A stretch of DNA of 64,000 nt from Endozoicomonas sp. G2_2 (lineage in GTDB: Bacteria; Pseudomonadota; Gammaproteobacteria; Nevskiales; Salinisphaeraceae): NCBI RefSeq assembly GCF_017744135.1, contig NZ_JAGHQU010000010.1:1-64000 (forward strand). Reading direction: 5' to 3'. The position numbers and the translations under genes were made by a program. Positions 56,197 to 64,000 of the stretch are shown here, one piece after another (the first letter of the stretch is position 1; every line of letters starts with the position of its first letter). The notes beneath the pieces were generated by a model, which did no database searches, was not told the DNA's origin, and saw only the letters and a program-made list of their open reading frames with translations.

Positions 56197-57360
56197 ATGA
56201 AAGACATTGTTATCGTTGACGCGGTACGCACCGCGATGGGCCGCTCCAAGGGCGGCATGTTCCGTAACACCCGTGCCGAAGAGCTGTCCGCGGCGCTGAT
56301 GAAGGCGCTGCTGGAACGCAATTCGGCGATCAACCCGGAAAACGTCGAGGACGTGATCTGGGGCTGCGTACAGCAGACCAAGGAACAGGGCCTCAACATC
56401 GGCCGCAACGCTGCGCTGCTCGCCGGCCTGCCGCACGCGGTCGCGGGCCAGACCGTGAACCGGCTCTGCGGTTCGTCCATGCAGTCGATCCATACCGCGG
56501 TCGGCCAAATCGCGGCCGGTATTGACGGCATCTTCATCTGTGGCGGCGTCGAGCACATGGGCCACGTGCCCATGGACTACAACGTCGATATCGCACCGCA
56601 GCTGTCCAAGTACGTGGCCAAGCCGGCCGCAATGATGGGCCTGACGGCCGAAATGCTGGCCAACATCCACGGCATCCAGCGCGAGGCGCAGGATACGTTC
56701 GCCCTGAACTCGCATAAGCGTGCCCACAAGGCCAATGTCGGCGGCGATTTCGACAGCGAGATCGTGCCGGTCAAGGCCTATGACGCCGACGGCCATATGT
56801 TCATGGCCAGGCAGGACGAAGTCGTGCGTGCCGATGCGAGCATGGAAGGGCTCGGCTCGCTGCGCCCGGCGTTCAATCCGCGGGGTGGCACCGTCACCGC
56901 CGGCAACTCGTCCGCCATTTCCGACGGCGCGGCCGCGGTGCTGGTGATGTCGGCCGACAAGGCGCAGGAGCTCGGCCTGAAGCCGATGGCGCGGATTCGC
57001 GGCATGGCCGTGGCGGGCTGCGATCCGTCGGTCATGGGGCGCGGGCCGGTGCCGGCGAGCAAGAAAGCACTCGAACGGGCGGGCGTAAGTCTCTCGGACA
57101 TCGACTATTTCGAGCTCAATGAAGCCTTCGCCGCACAAAGCCTGGCCGTGCTCAAGGAGCTGGGTATCGAGGATCGCCAGGACGTGATCAACGTTCGCGG
57201 CGGCGCCATCGCACTCGGCCACCCGCTGGGTACGTCGGGCGCCCGTATTACCGGTGCGCTGGCGCATATCCTCGAAGACAAGGACGCCACCATGGGCCTG
57301 GCGACGATGTGTATCGGCATGGGCCAGGGCATCGCGACCGTCATCGAACGGGTGCGCTAG
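56197..57360 (+). CDS. fadA: 3-ketoacyl-CoA thiolase, fatty acid oxidation subunit beta
   Basis: 387 residues. Nucleophile Cys91 ([10 protein letters not shown]), His in AIALGHPLG and second Cys in TMCIGMGQG. Cleaves 3-ketoacyl-CoA to acetyl-CoA. 61 bases after fadB; an ATGGAAAA region just upstream serves ribosome binding weakly. Followed by a strong terminator. Confidence 0.96.
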   Translation: MKDIVIVDAVRTAMGRSKGGMFRNTRAEELSAALMKALLERNSAINPENVEDVIWGCVQQTKEQGLNIGRNAALLAGLPHAVAGQTVNRLCGSSMQSIHTAVGQIAAGIDGIFICGGVEHMGHVPMDYNVDIAPQLSKYVAKPAAMMGLTAEMLANIHGIQREAQDTFALNSHKRAHKANVGGDFDSEIVPVKAYDADGHMFMARQDEVVRADASMEGLGSLRPAFNPRGGTVTAGNSSAISDGAAAVLVMSADKAQELGLKPMARIRGMAVAGCDPSVMGRGPVPASKKALERAGVSLSDIDYFELNEAFAAQSLAVLKELGIEDRQDVINVRGGAIALGHPLGTSGARITGALAHILEDKDATMGLATMCIGMGQGIATVIERVR

Positions 57361-57385
57361 ACGCGCTCCATACCGAGGCGTTCTG

Positions 57386-57414
57386 AGAGCCGGTGCGCGC
57401 ACCGGCTCTTTTTT
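57386..57414 (+). terminator. Terminator of fadBA
   Basis: Eleven-base-pair stem AGAGCCGGTGC / GCACCGGCTCT around GC, followed by six T. Confidence 0.92.
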
Positions 57415-57508
57415 GGGGCGGTGGTGGAAGCACACGTCGGTGTTTGCGGTCGCGCGGCCCGTGCATGAGCGGCCTGACAGGCACGAGCCGCGGCGGTAAG
57501 ATCGCGTC

Positions 57509-58456
57509 ATGCACAGATTCGTGATCCGCCCGCTCGTTATCGCCCTGATTTCATCGGCCTGCGCGGCGACGCCCGCGCTGGCACAGCCTAACGAGGCGCG
57601 GCCCGCGGTCGACCCGCCCGCACATGCAAAGCCGGTGAGCAGCGACCGACAGGATTTCGCCACCTACCCGTTGATCACCGATCGTATCGCGCAGCGCGGT
57701 GGCATCAACGGCAATATTTCGGCCACGCGCACGGTCGAAGGCGCGCTTTCCCGGGTCACCTACGAACTGGCCGACAACGCCGATCTCGACGAGATCGCCG
57801 CCGGCTATGCCCAACGCCTGGGCACCGCTGGTTTCGACATCCTCTATGAATGCGAAGGCGGGGATTGCGGGCCGACATTCCTGCGCGCCTCGCCGGGTTA
57901 CCGTGTGGCCGCCGAGCGATTTCGTTCGGCGACCGATGGGCAGCGCTACCTCGCGGCGCGCAAGGCCGACAGCAGCGGCGATGTGTATGTCGGAATCCAG
58001 ATCGCGACGACCAACGTGGGCGTATCCGCGCAGGTAGACACGCTGCGGGTGAAACCCCGCGAGATCGGGGCCATCTCCGTGAATGCGGCACAGATGGCCA
58101 ACGATCTGGATACCAAGGGGCGGGTCGCGCTATACGGCATCTTCTTCAATACCGACAGCGCCGAGGTGAAGCCCGAGTCGCGACCCACGCTGTCCGAAAT
58201 CGCCAAGCTCATGGCCGAGCGTCCGACCCTGCGCCTGCTCGTGGTCGGCCATACCGACAGCCGCGGCACTTTCGACTACAACATCGATCTGTCGCAGCGG
58301 CGTGCCGGGGCGGTTGTCGACACACTAGCCACGCGCTACGGCGTCGAACGCGAGCGTCTCAAGCCCTGGGGCGTCGGCTATGCGGTTCCGCGCGCGAGCA
58401 ACAACAGCGATGTGGGCAAATCGCAGAACCGCCGGGTCGAGCTGGTCGTCTGGTAG
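57509..58456 (+). CDS. DUF4892/OmpA-like outer-membrane-associated protein
   Basis: 315 residues with a signal peptide ending ALA at about residue 25. Middle part (45-190) is DUF4892-like (DFATYPLITDRI, YECEGGDCG). C-terminal 205-315 is an OmpA peptidoglycan-binding domain: ALYGIFFNTDSAEVKPES, VVGHTDSRGTFDYNIDLSQRRA, GVGYAVPRASN. It probably anchors the outer envelope to peptidoglycan. Single gene between the fadBA terminator and convergent tonB. Confidence 0.9.
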   Translation: MHRFVIRPLVIALISSACAATPALAQPNEARPAVDPPAHAKPVSSDRQDFATYPLITDRIAQRGGINGNISATRTVEGALSRVTYELADNADLDEIAAGYAQRLGTAGFDILYECEGGDCGPTFLRASPGYRVAAERFRSATDGQRYLAARKADSSGDVYVGIQIATTNVGVSAQVDTLRVKPREIGAISVNAAQMANDLDTKGRVALYGIFFNTDSAEVKPESRPTLSEIAKLMAERPTLRLLVVGHTDSRGTFDYNIDLSQRRAGAVVDTLATRYGVERERLKPWGVGYAVPRASNNSDVGKSQNRRVELVVW

Positions 58457-58474
58457 CGGCGGGGCGGGCGCTGC

Positions 58475-59326
58475 TCAGCGCAACGAGAACACGATCGGCA
58501 CAACGAGTTCGAGCCGGTTCCGGCGCATCGATGACGGCATGCGCGGCAGCGGCTCGGCGCGCGCGAGCATCTGCTGCGCGGCGCGATCCAGCAGTTCGGA
58601 ACCCGAACTCCGGGTGATGCGCCGGGTGACGATACGGCCGGACTGGTCGACGACGATATACATCCGCACCGTGCCCTCGGTTTCCGTCTGGCGGGCGGCC
58701 TGCGGATATTCCTTGTGGCGTGAGAGCCAGGCGCGCAGCCGCACGATGTAGTCGTCGGTGGACTCGTCGCTGTTGCCATAAGCGCCGTTGGCATCGCTTT
58801 CGACTTCGCGGGTTTCGGTTTCCGCGATCTCCGGCGCCTGCGCGGTGACCTGCTCGGTGGGATTCACCGTTTCGGTCATGCTGATCGGCGCGACCGCGAC
58901 CGCGTCGACCGGTTCTGCCGTTGGCGCTACGGCCGGCGCGGCTTCGATGGTTTCGGCGGCTGCGCTGGACGGCGCGGGCTGGGTCTGGGATGCCGTGCTT
59001 TCGGCCGGTGTCGGACCGATATTGGCTACGGCTTCCGGCGCATCGGGCGGTGCCGGGCCGGTGGCCTCCGGCGCGCTGGCTTCGGCCGCCGGGGGCGCGG
59101 TCGCCGACGCCACTTCAGGCGCGGGCGCATCGACCGGCGCCTCGGCCGCCACCGCTTCCGGCGGCGGGCCCGGGTCGAGCCGGTCGAGCGAGACCATGAC
59201 GCCTTCGGGCGTGTCCACCGGCTCGTGCTCGGTCAGGCCACCGATCAGGAACACGAGCAGCAGCAGGCCGTGCGCGAGCGCGGCCACACAGATCGCGAAC
59301 AGCCATTGAACACGGGTGATATGCAT
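58475..59326 (-). CDS. tonB: TonB energy transducer
   Basis: 283 residues. Anchor helix 7-30 (QWLFAICVAALAHGLLLLVFLIG) with the His typical of TonB; a Pro/Ala/Glu-rich spacer of about 150 residues; C-terminal domain from 190 (DYIVRLRAWLSRHKEYPQAAR, EGTVRMYIVVDQSGRI). Couples the inner-membrane proton gradient to outer-membrane receptors. 14 bases after exbD. Confidence 0.92.
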   Translation of the reverse strand: MHITRVQWLFAICVAALAHGLLLLVFLIGGLTEHEPVDTPEGVMVSLDRLDPGPPPEAVAAEAPVDAPAPEVASATAPPAAEASAPEATGPAPPDAPEAVANIGPTPAESTASQTQPAPSSAAAETIEAAPAVAPTAEPVDAVAVAPISMTETVNPTEQVTAQAPEIAETETREVESDANGAYGNSDESTDDYIVRLRAWLSRHKEYPQAARQTETEGTVRMYIVVDQSGRIVTRRITRSSGSELLDRAAQQMLARAEPLPRMPSSMRRNRLELVVPIVFSLR

Positions 59327-59340
59327 CGCCGTGACCTGGC

Positions 59341-59748
59341 CTATTCGGGGGCGATGGTGATCAGACGCAGCTTTTCCCCGCCCGCGTCGCGTAGCGCCTG
59401 CATCACGGCGACCACGCGCGTGGCATCGCCCGCGCCGTCGGCCTTGAGGCGCAGCGCGAGGGCTGGGTTGGCCTCGATCTGCTCGCCGACGCGTTCCTCG
59501 AGCGCATCGAGATCCACGGCCTGGCCGTCGATCGCGATATCGCCGCCGGCCGACAGCTGAATCTCGAGCCCGTCACGCCGCGCCTGGGCCTCGCTGGTCG
59601 ATACCGGCGGCTGGATATCGAACGCTTCCGGCGATGCAAGACGCCCGGCGAGCATGAAGAAGATCAGCAGGAGGAAGACCACGTTGGTCAACGGCAGGAT
59701 CGACTCGTCGCCGTTGCCGCGTGGACGTTGTCTGCGTGAAAACTGCAT
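59341..59748 (-). CDS. exbD: ExbD/TolR family biopolymer transport protein, copy 1
   Basis: 135 residues. One TM (LPLTNVVFLLLIFFMLAG) near the N-terminus. The proton-carrying Asp of the usual PLIDVVF motif is replaced: the motif reads PLTNVVF here, with Asn at the equivalent position, whereas copy 2 keeps PLIDVVF. Periplasmic domain follows. Confidence 0.9.
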   Translation of the reverse strand: MQFSRRQRPRGNGDESILPLTNVVFLLLIFFMLAGRLASPEAFDIQPPVSTSEAQARRDGLEIQLSAGGDIAIDGQAVDLDALEERVGEQIEANPALALRLKADGAGDATRVVAVMQALRDAGGEKLRLITIAPE

Positions 59749-59758
59749 GCGGGCTGCC

Positions 59759-60205
59759 TCAGCGACGTGCGCCCGCGCGGGCCATTTCCATCAGCGACAG
59801 GCGTTGCACGCCGGCGGCCGAGAGCGCATCGAGTATGCGCACCGCATCCTGCAGTTTGACCTGTTCCGCCGGGCGGACCAGCACGCGCCGGTCCGGTGCG
59901 TCGGCAAGCGCGATGCGTACGCGCTGTACCAGTTCGTCCATGCCCACGTAGCGGCCTGCAAAGCGAATGCCGTCGAGACGTACATCCACGAGCAGAGCCC
60001 CTTCGACCGACGGGGCGCCGCTGCCTTCGGCCGGTGCGTCGAGCACGATCGAGTGCAGATCGAGAAAGCTCGACGCGAGCATGAAGAACAGCAACAGAAT
60101 GAAGACGACGTCGATCAGCGGCGTGAGGCTGATCAGCGAACGTCGCCGTCCGGTTCGCGCGCTGTCGCTAAACGAACGGGGTGTCGTGGCCGTGTTCGTC
60201 GTCAT
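59759..60205 (-). CDS. exbD: ExbD/TolR family biopolymer transport protein, copy 2
   Basis: 148 residues with the canonical SLTPLIDVVFILLLFFMLASSF including the membrane Asp. The start ATG 60205 lies 38 bases inside exbB, a long overlap. 10 bases before copy 1. Confidence 0.9.
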   Translation of the reverse strand: MTTNTATTPRSFSDSARTGRRRSLISLTPLIDVVFILLLFFMLASSFLDLHSIVLDAPAEGSGAPSVEGALLVDVRLDGIRFAGRYVGMDELVQRVRIALADAPDRRVLVRPAEQVKLQDAVRILDALSAAGVQRLSLMEMARAGARR

Positions 60206-60872
60206 CGTCGCTCAGCGATACGTTGGACGTGCGGGCGAGATCGACCGTGAATACGCGGGTGACCACGCTGTCCATCTCGTGGGCGCAGCGATCGATGGCC
60301 CGCTCCAGCCAGTTCAGGGCAACGATCACCGGCATCGCGACCGCCAGCCCGATGGCGGTGGTGAGCAGCGCCTGCCAGATGCCGCCGGACAGCACCGCCG
60401 GGTCCACCTGGCTGCCGGCCTGTTCGAGATCGCGAAAGGCCTCGATCATGCCGAGCACGGTGCCCAGCAGGCCGAGCAGCGGCGCGAGCGAGGCGATCAC
60501 TTCGAGCGGGCGCAGATGGCTGCGCAGCGATTCGAGCATGTCGCCGCCGTATTGCATGATCTCCTCACGCAGTACGGGCTCGGGCACGTCCGGCCGATCG
60601 CGCAGCTGAATGGCGCGCGCGAGGGTACGCGCGGCCGGGTTCGGCGAGCGCCGGGCACTCGCGGCAGCCGCAGTCGCGTTGCCGCTGCGATAGATCTTGA
60701 GCGCGGCGCGGGCCGTGCGGCGGTCGTTGATGCGCACACGGCGAAACTGCAGCAGCTTGGCCAGCACGATCGTGATCGCGACCAGCGACATGAGCAGCAG
60801 CAGCATCACCACCGGACCGCCGAGCGTGAGCATGTCGCGGGCGCCGTTCATGGCCTGCATAAACTGGTTCAC
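60168..60872 (-). CDS. exbB: ExbB/TolQ/MotA-family proton channel protein
   Basis: 234 residues, three TM helices: residues 18-40, and the pair around 130-150 and 175-195 (SLAPLLGLLGTVLGMIEAF, GIWQALLTTAIGLAVAMPVIV). The start is GTG 60872 with GGAG upstream. The acidic C-terminal tail (SDDDDEHGHD) overlaps exbD copy 2. Confidence 0.92.
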   Translation of the reverse strand: MNQFMQAMNGARDMLTLGGPVVMLLLLMSLVAITIVLAKLLQFRRVRINDRRTARAALKIYRSGNATAAAASARRSPNPAARTLARAIQLRDRPDVPEPVLREEIMQYGGDMLESLRSHLRPLEVIASLAPLLGLLGTVLGMIEAFRDLEQAGSQVDPAVLSGGIWQALLTTAIGLAVAMPVIVALNWLERAIDRCAHEMDSVVTRVFTVDLARTSNVSLSDDDDEHGHDTPFV

Positions 60873-60938
60873 GCCGATACTCCTCGCATTCTCGAACTCC
60901 GGCCGGTCTGGATGGGCAGGGCTGCTTGCATGTTCCGG

Positions 60939-61352
60939 CTACTTGATGAAGGGCACGTTCCCGCGCTGGGAAACCGACAGCAACGACAGGCAGTCGTCGC
61001 GGGCGCCGCTGTCGTCACGGCATTCGATGACGTCATTGAGCAGCAGCTGGCCGATATCCTGGCAGGCGAGGTTCTTGATATCGAAGACCTTGATGCTGGT
61101 CTTGTTCTTCGGCATCGGCCCGATCTGCACGGCCAGCCGGCGGGCCACGATGCCGTCGTTGTCGAACATCACCACATCGAGCTGCACCGCGTCGAAGCGC
61201 GCATCGGTCAGATTCTGGGTGACGAGATAGGCGCGGCAGGCGCCATCCACCGGCTCGAGCTTGTTGAGCTCGACCTCGATGCCGCCGGCCTGGGCGAAGG
61301 CGCTGGAACTCGCGATCAGGGCGATGGCAGCAATCAGTGCACGTATGAGCAT
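60939..61352 (-). CDS. Exported protein at the head of the TonB operon
   Basis: 137 residues with a signal peptide ending AFA at about 20. Three cysteines (residues about 38, 97, 110 and 119) could make disulfides. MPKNKTSIKVFDI and CQDIGQLLLNDVIEC are conserved-looking segments, but I do not recognise a named family. Same strand as exbB, 66 bases upstream, so it probably belongs to the same periplasmic energy-transduction unit. Confidence 0.75.
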   Translation of the reverse strand: MLIRALIAAIALIASSSAFAQAGGIEVELNKLEPVDGACRAYLVTQNLTDARFDAVQLDVVMFDNDGIVARRLAVQIGPMPKNKTSIKVFDIKNLACQDIGQLLLNDVIECRDDSGARDDCLSLLSVSQRGNVPFIK

Positions 61353-61597
61353 GGCGGTATCCCGAAAATGATGATCGGCCACGAGCAGCGCCGGTCACGC
61401 GAAGCCTGCGCGCCGGGCGGCGGCGCCGCTGCGTGTCCGAAGTCCCGCAGCGGCCACCGGCATGTGTGGCTTGTTGTTTTTTAAATCATTGCCAGTATTG
61501 CTGTCAGTCCACGCTGGCGCAACCATGAACCCACGATATCGACAGCTGCCCGGCACGTCTGCAGACTGCTGGCTGTTGCATTGATCAGGAGCGACTC

Positions 61598-62644
61598 TTG
61601 ACCGTTTTCTCGCAGATGGCGGCCGCGGGCCACGAACAGGTATGTCATGTCGCGGATGCCGATACCGGACTTCGCGCCATCGTGGCCGTGCATTCCACCG
61701 CACTGGGCCCGGGTCTGGGCGGTGTGCGCATACGTGAATATGCCGATGAGCAGGCCGCGCTCGTCGACGTGCTGCGCCTGTCGGAAGCCATGAGTTACAA
61801 GGCCGCCTGTGCGGGGCTGCGCTGCGGCGGGGCGAAGGCCGTGGTGCTCGGCCCGTTCCCGCGCGACCGCGAAGCGGCCATGCACGCGCTGGGCCGCGCG
61901 GTCGACGGCTTGTCGGGCCGCTACGTGGCGACCGAAGACATGGGCATGACCGAAGCCGACATCGCATTGCTTAACGAAGTGACGCCGCATGCCGTGGGTC
62001 GCAGCCTGGAAGCCGGCGGCTCGGGCGATCCCTCACCGCACACGGCCGATGGTGTGATCGCGGGCATGCGCGCGTCCCTGCGCGCCGCGGGCCGCGCGGT
62101 CGATTTCCAGGACCTGCGGGTCGCGGTGCAGGGCTGCGGCAATGTCGGACTCGGTGTGATCGAACGTCTCCTGGCGGCGGGCGCCACGGTGATCGCATCG
62201 GATATCAGCCAGCAGGCCCGCGAGCGCGCAGCCGGCGCAGGCGCGCAGATCGTCGACAACGATCGGATCCACGCCGAGTCGGCCGATATCTTCGCGCCCT
62301 GTGGTATCGGCGCGATCCTGAACGCGGGCAGCATTGCCGAGCTCGGCTGCGCGATCGTCGCCGGTGGGGCGAATAACCAGCTTGCCGAGGCCGAGGATGG
62401 CGAACGCCTGGCCGCGCGGGGCATCGTTTACGCGCCGGATTTCGTCATCAACGCGGGCGGGCTGATCAACGTCAGCGACGAATTGGACAGCGAAGGCTAC
62501 AACGCGGAACGGGTGCGTTTTCGGGTGGCGTCCATCGAGAGCACGCTCGACGAAGTGTTCGCGCAGGCGAGCGCGCAGGGCGAAACCACCGAGCGTGTCG
62601 CCATGGCCATGGCCAAGACGCGTATTGAGGCCGGGTCGAGATAA
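61598..62644 (+). CDS. Leucine dehydrogenase-type amino acid dehydrogenase
   Basis: 348 residues of the Glu/Leu/Phe/Val dehydrogenase family. LGPGLGGVRIREY, Lys68 and catalytic Lys80 (SYKAACAGLRCGGAKAV), SGDPSPHTADGV, VQGCGNVGLGV (NAD), and GGANNQLAE are those of LeuDH rather than GDH. Deaminates branched-chain amino acids with NAD+. The start is TTG 61598: AGGAG sits at 61587-61591, six bases upstream. The 245 bases between it and the divergent exported-protein gene include an AT-rich tract at 61470-61500. Confidence 0.9.
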   Translation: MTVFSQMAAAGHEQVCHVADADTGLRAIVAVHSTALGPGLGGVRIREYADEQAALVDVLRLSEAMSYKAACAGLRCGGAKAVVLGPFPRDREAAMHALGRAVDGLSGRYVATEDMGMTEADIALLNEVTPHAVGRSLEAGGSGDPSPHTADGVIAGMRASLRAAGRAVDFQDLRVAVQGCGNVGLGVIERLLAAGATVIASDISQQARERAAGAGAQIVDNDRIHAESADIFAPCGIGAILNAGSIAELGCAIVAGGANNQLAEAEDGERLAARGIVYAPDFVINAGGLINVSDELDSEGYNAERVRFRVASIESTLDEVFAQASAQGETTERVAMAMAKTRIEAGSR

Positions 62645-62661
62645 ATCGGGTAAGTCGCTGA

Positions 62662-62692
62662 CAAAAAAGAGCCGCGCCCCGGGGCGCGGCTC
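62662..62692 (-). terminator. Terminator of the 62718 aldo/keto reductase gene
   Basis: On the minus strand, a 12-bp stem GAGCCGCGCCCC/GGGGCGCGGCTC with no loop excess is followed by TTTTTT. It lies between convergent genes and mainly serves the minus strand. Confidence 0.88.
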
Positions 62693-62717
62693 CAGCTGGT
62701 CGAGGCGGCGGCTGTGT

Positions 62718-63548
62718 TCAGGCAGCGTTGTCCCAGTCGGGGGCGAACGATGGGTTGATGATGCGCCCATCGCTGGCATGCAGCGCCGAGATCTCGCGCA
62801 TTTCCTCTTCGGTCAGCTCGAAATCGAAGATCTCGAAGTTGTTGGCGACATGCGCCTTGTTCGAGGAGCGCGGGATGGCGATTACGTCATCGTGCTGGAT
62901 CAGCCAGCGCAGCGCGACCTGGCCGCCGTTCTTGCCGTGGGCCTTGCCGATTCGCTCCAGCGTCGGCTCCTTGAACACGCGACCCTGGGCGAGCGGGCAG
63001 TAGGCAGTCAGTGCCATGTCGTGTTCGGCCAGCTTGTCGAGTACCGGTTGCTGGCTGATATAGGGGTGATATTCAACCTGATTGGTCGCCAGCGGCGCGC
63101 CGGTTTGCGCCGCGGCCTCGTCGATCAGGCGGGTGGTGAAGTTGCTGATGCCGATATTGCGGGCCAGGCCCTGTTCGCGCACGTCGTTAAGCGCGCCCAG
63201 CGTTTCCTTGAGCGAGATCTCCGGGTTGGGCCAGTGCAGCAGCAGCAGGTCAACATAGTCCGTGTCAAGTTTCTCGAGACTATCGCGGACCGAAGCCTGC
63301 AGATCACCATCGGCGAACCGGTCGGTCCAGACCTTGGTCGTCAGGAAGATGTCTTCGCGGGCCACGTCCGACTGCTTCAGGCCACGCCCGACCGCTTCCT
63401 CGTTCTTGTATATCTGGGCGGTGTCGATATGCCGATAACCCACCTCGAGCGCATGGGCGACCATCGATTCCGCCTCGGCGGGCTCCAGCTCAAACGTGCC
63501 GAAGCCGAGTGCCGGTATCTTTGCGCCATTCGCATTGATGTGTTGCAT
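62718..63548 (-). CDS. Aldo/keto reductase, DkgB-like
   Basis: 276 residues. Asp42, Tyr47, Lys72 and the His in LLLLHWPNP form the catalytic tetrad; NIGISNFTTRLIDEA, NQVEYHPYISQQ and AIPRSSNKAHV are typical of 2,5-diketo-D-gluconate reductases, which also reduce methylglyoxal. ATG 63548 follows CAGGAG. Its own terminator suggests a monocistronic unit. Confidence 0.93.
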   Translation of the reverse strand: MQHINANGAKIPALGFGTFELEPAEAESMVAHALEVGYRHIDTAQIYKNEEAVGRGLKQSDVAREDIFLTTKVWTDRFADGDLQASVRDSLEKLDTDYVDLLLLHWPNPEISLKETLGALNDVREQGLARNIGISNFTTRLIDEAAAQTGAPLATNQVEYHPYISQQPVLDKLAEHDMALTAYCPLAQGRVFKEPTLERIGKAHGKNGGQVALRWLIQHDDVIAIPRSSNKAHVANNFEIFDFELTEEEMREISALHASDGRIINPSFAPDWDNAA

Positions 63549-63651
63549 CGATAACTCCTGTTCGTGCGTTCCCACTTAGGTAAGGTTTGTTACTCATGCA
63601 TTCAATCGAGATCGCCGGTATGCACAACACCTTGTCCCATCGGGCAAAAGC

Positions 63652-64000
63652 GTGACGGGACGCCTCGCACGCGCCTTCAAGCTCGAAGCCGGCGAGTTTG
63701 TTCCTGTCGCCTGGTCGTTCGGCTATTTCTTCTGTCTGCTGTGCGGCTATTACATCCTGCGCCCGCTGCGCGACGAGATGGGCATCCAGGGCGGGGTGGA
63801 TGCGCTGGCCTGGGTTTTCTCGGCCACTTTCGTTGTCATGCTCGCGGTCGTGCCCCTGTTCGGCTGGGCGGTGGCGCGGTTCTCGCGCCGCGGCGTCGTG
63901 ATCGCGAGTTACGGCTTCTTCGTCGTCAATCTGCTGCTGTTCTTCGTGCTGCTGCGCGCCGAGATCGCGCCGGCATGGACCGCACGCGCGTTCTTCGTGT
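63652..64000 (+). CDS. Nucleotide-transporter-like (MFS/Tlc-type) membrane protein, N-terminal part
   Basis: About 116 residues before the window ends. At least three membrane helices: SFGYFFCLLCGYYILRPL, VFSATFVVMLAVVPLFGWAV, GFFVVNLLLFFVLL. The YYILRPLRDEMG segment resembles the NTP/NDP exchange and related MFS-like family. The start GTG 63652 has no strong Shine-Dalgarno, so it is tentative; the protein continues outside the window. Confidence 0.7.
   Translation, partial: MTGRLARAFKLEAGEFVPVAWSFGYFFCLLCGYYILRPLRDEMGIQGGVDALAWVFSATFVVMLAVVPLFGWAVARFSRRGVVIASYGFFVVNLLLFFVLLRAEIAPAWTARAFFV

Overview
The window is GC-rich chromosomal DNA of a gammaproteobacterium. The evidence is the gene order: fadBA, tig-clpP-clpX-lon-hupB-ppiD, gloB-methyltransferase-rnhA-dnaQ, nrdR-ribD-ribE-ribBX-ribH-nusB-thiL, an FmdB-type gene before aspS, and CCA-encoding tRNA genes. 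Many proteins are acidic (FmdB tail, MrpC tail, DUF5666 lipoprotein) and there is a large Mrp-type cation/proton antiporter operon, so a marine or halophilic host is likely. A Salinisphaera-like lineage would fit, but that is inference. No IS element, phage gene, rRNA or CRISPR array was seen.

Layout. 1-2230: 5' part of putA (minus) and tRNA-Val. 2320-7560: sugar aminotransferase, tRNA-Ala/tRNA-Glu, ugd, fmdB, aspS. 7590-13400: a large exported beta-helix CSLREA protein with an odd lipoprotein-like C-terminus, then a DUF6502-DUF5666 lipoprotein pair on the minus strand. 13450-21600: nadA, glyA, nrdR and the riboflavin genes, nusB, thiL. 21600-25250: ankyrin/TPR protein, cysS, folD. 25520-26670: tRNA-Pro, tRNA-Arg, a tRNA-tail tandem repeat array, tRNA-His, tRNA-Lys. 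27270-37330: aldo/keto reductase, then trigger factor, ClpP, ClpX, Lon, HU, three tRNAs and PpiD (the protein-quality-control block). 37390-42770: fabI, mltD, gloB on minus; methyltransferase, rnhA, dnaQ on plus. 42820-50790: a ten-gene Mrp-like antiporter operon with three MrpD-type subunits and no full-length MrpA. 50840-53750: TVP38 membrane protein, ArsR-methyltransferase fusion, and a phasin-like protein with a histone H1-like tail. 53980-58460: fadBA for beta-oxidation and an OmpA-like protein. 58470-61350: ExbB/ExbD/ExbD/TonB operon. 61600-64000: leucine dehydrogenase-type enzyme, aldo/keto reductase, and the start of a nucleotide-transporter-like membrane protein.

The most unusual signal is non-coding. 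tRNA-Arg(TCT) is followed by a 182-bp tandem repeat whose unit begins with the exact 3'-terminal 19 nt of the tRNA. The unit carries four hairpins plus an inverted copy of the tRNA T-arm. One hairpin differs between copies by a compensatory base-pair change, which argues for a structured RNA. The architecture closely resembles the rtT repeats behind E. coli tyrT but sits on a different tRNA. Secondary points are the CSLREA protein that appears fused to a lipoprotein, the three-D-subunit Mrp operon, a RibBX-type enzyme without the zinc ligands of GTP cyclohydrolase II, and a probably leaderless DUF6502 transcript.
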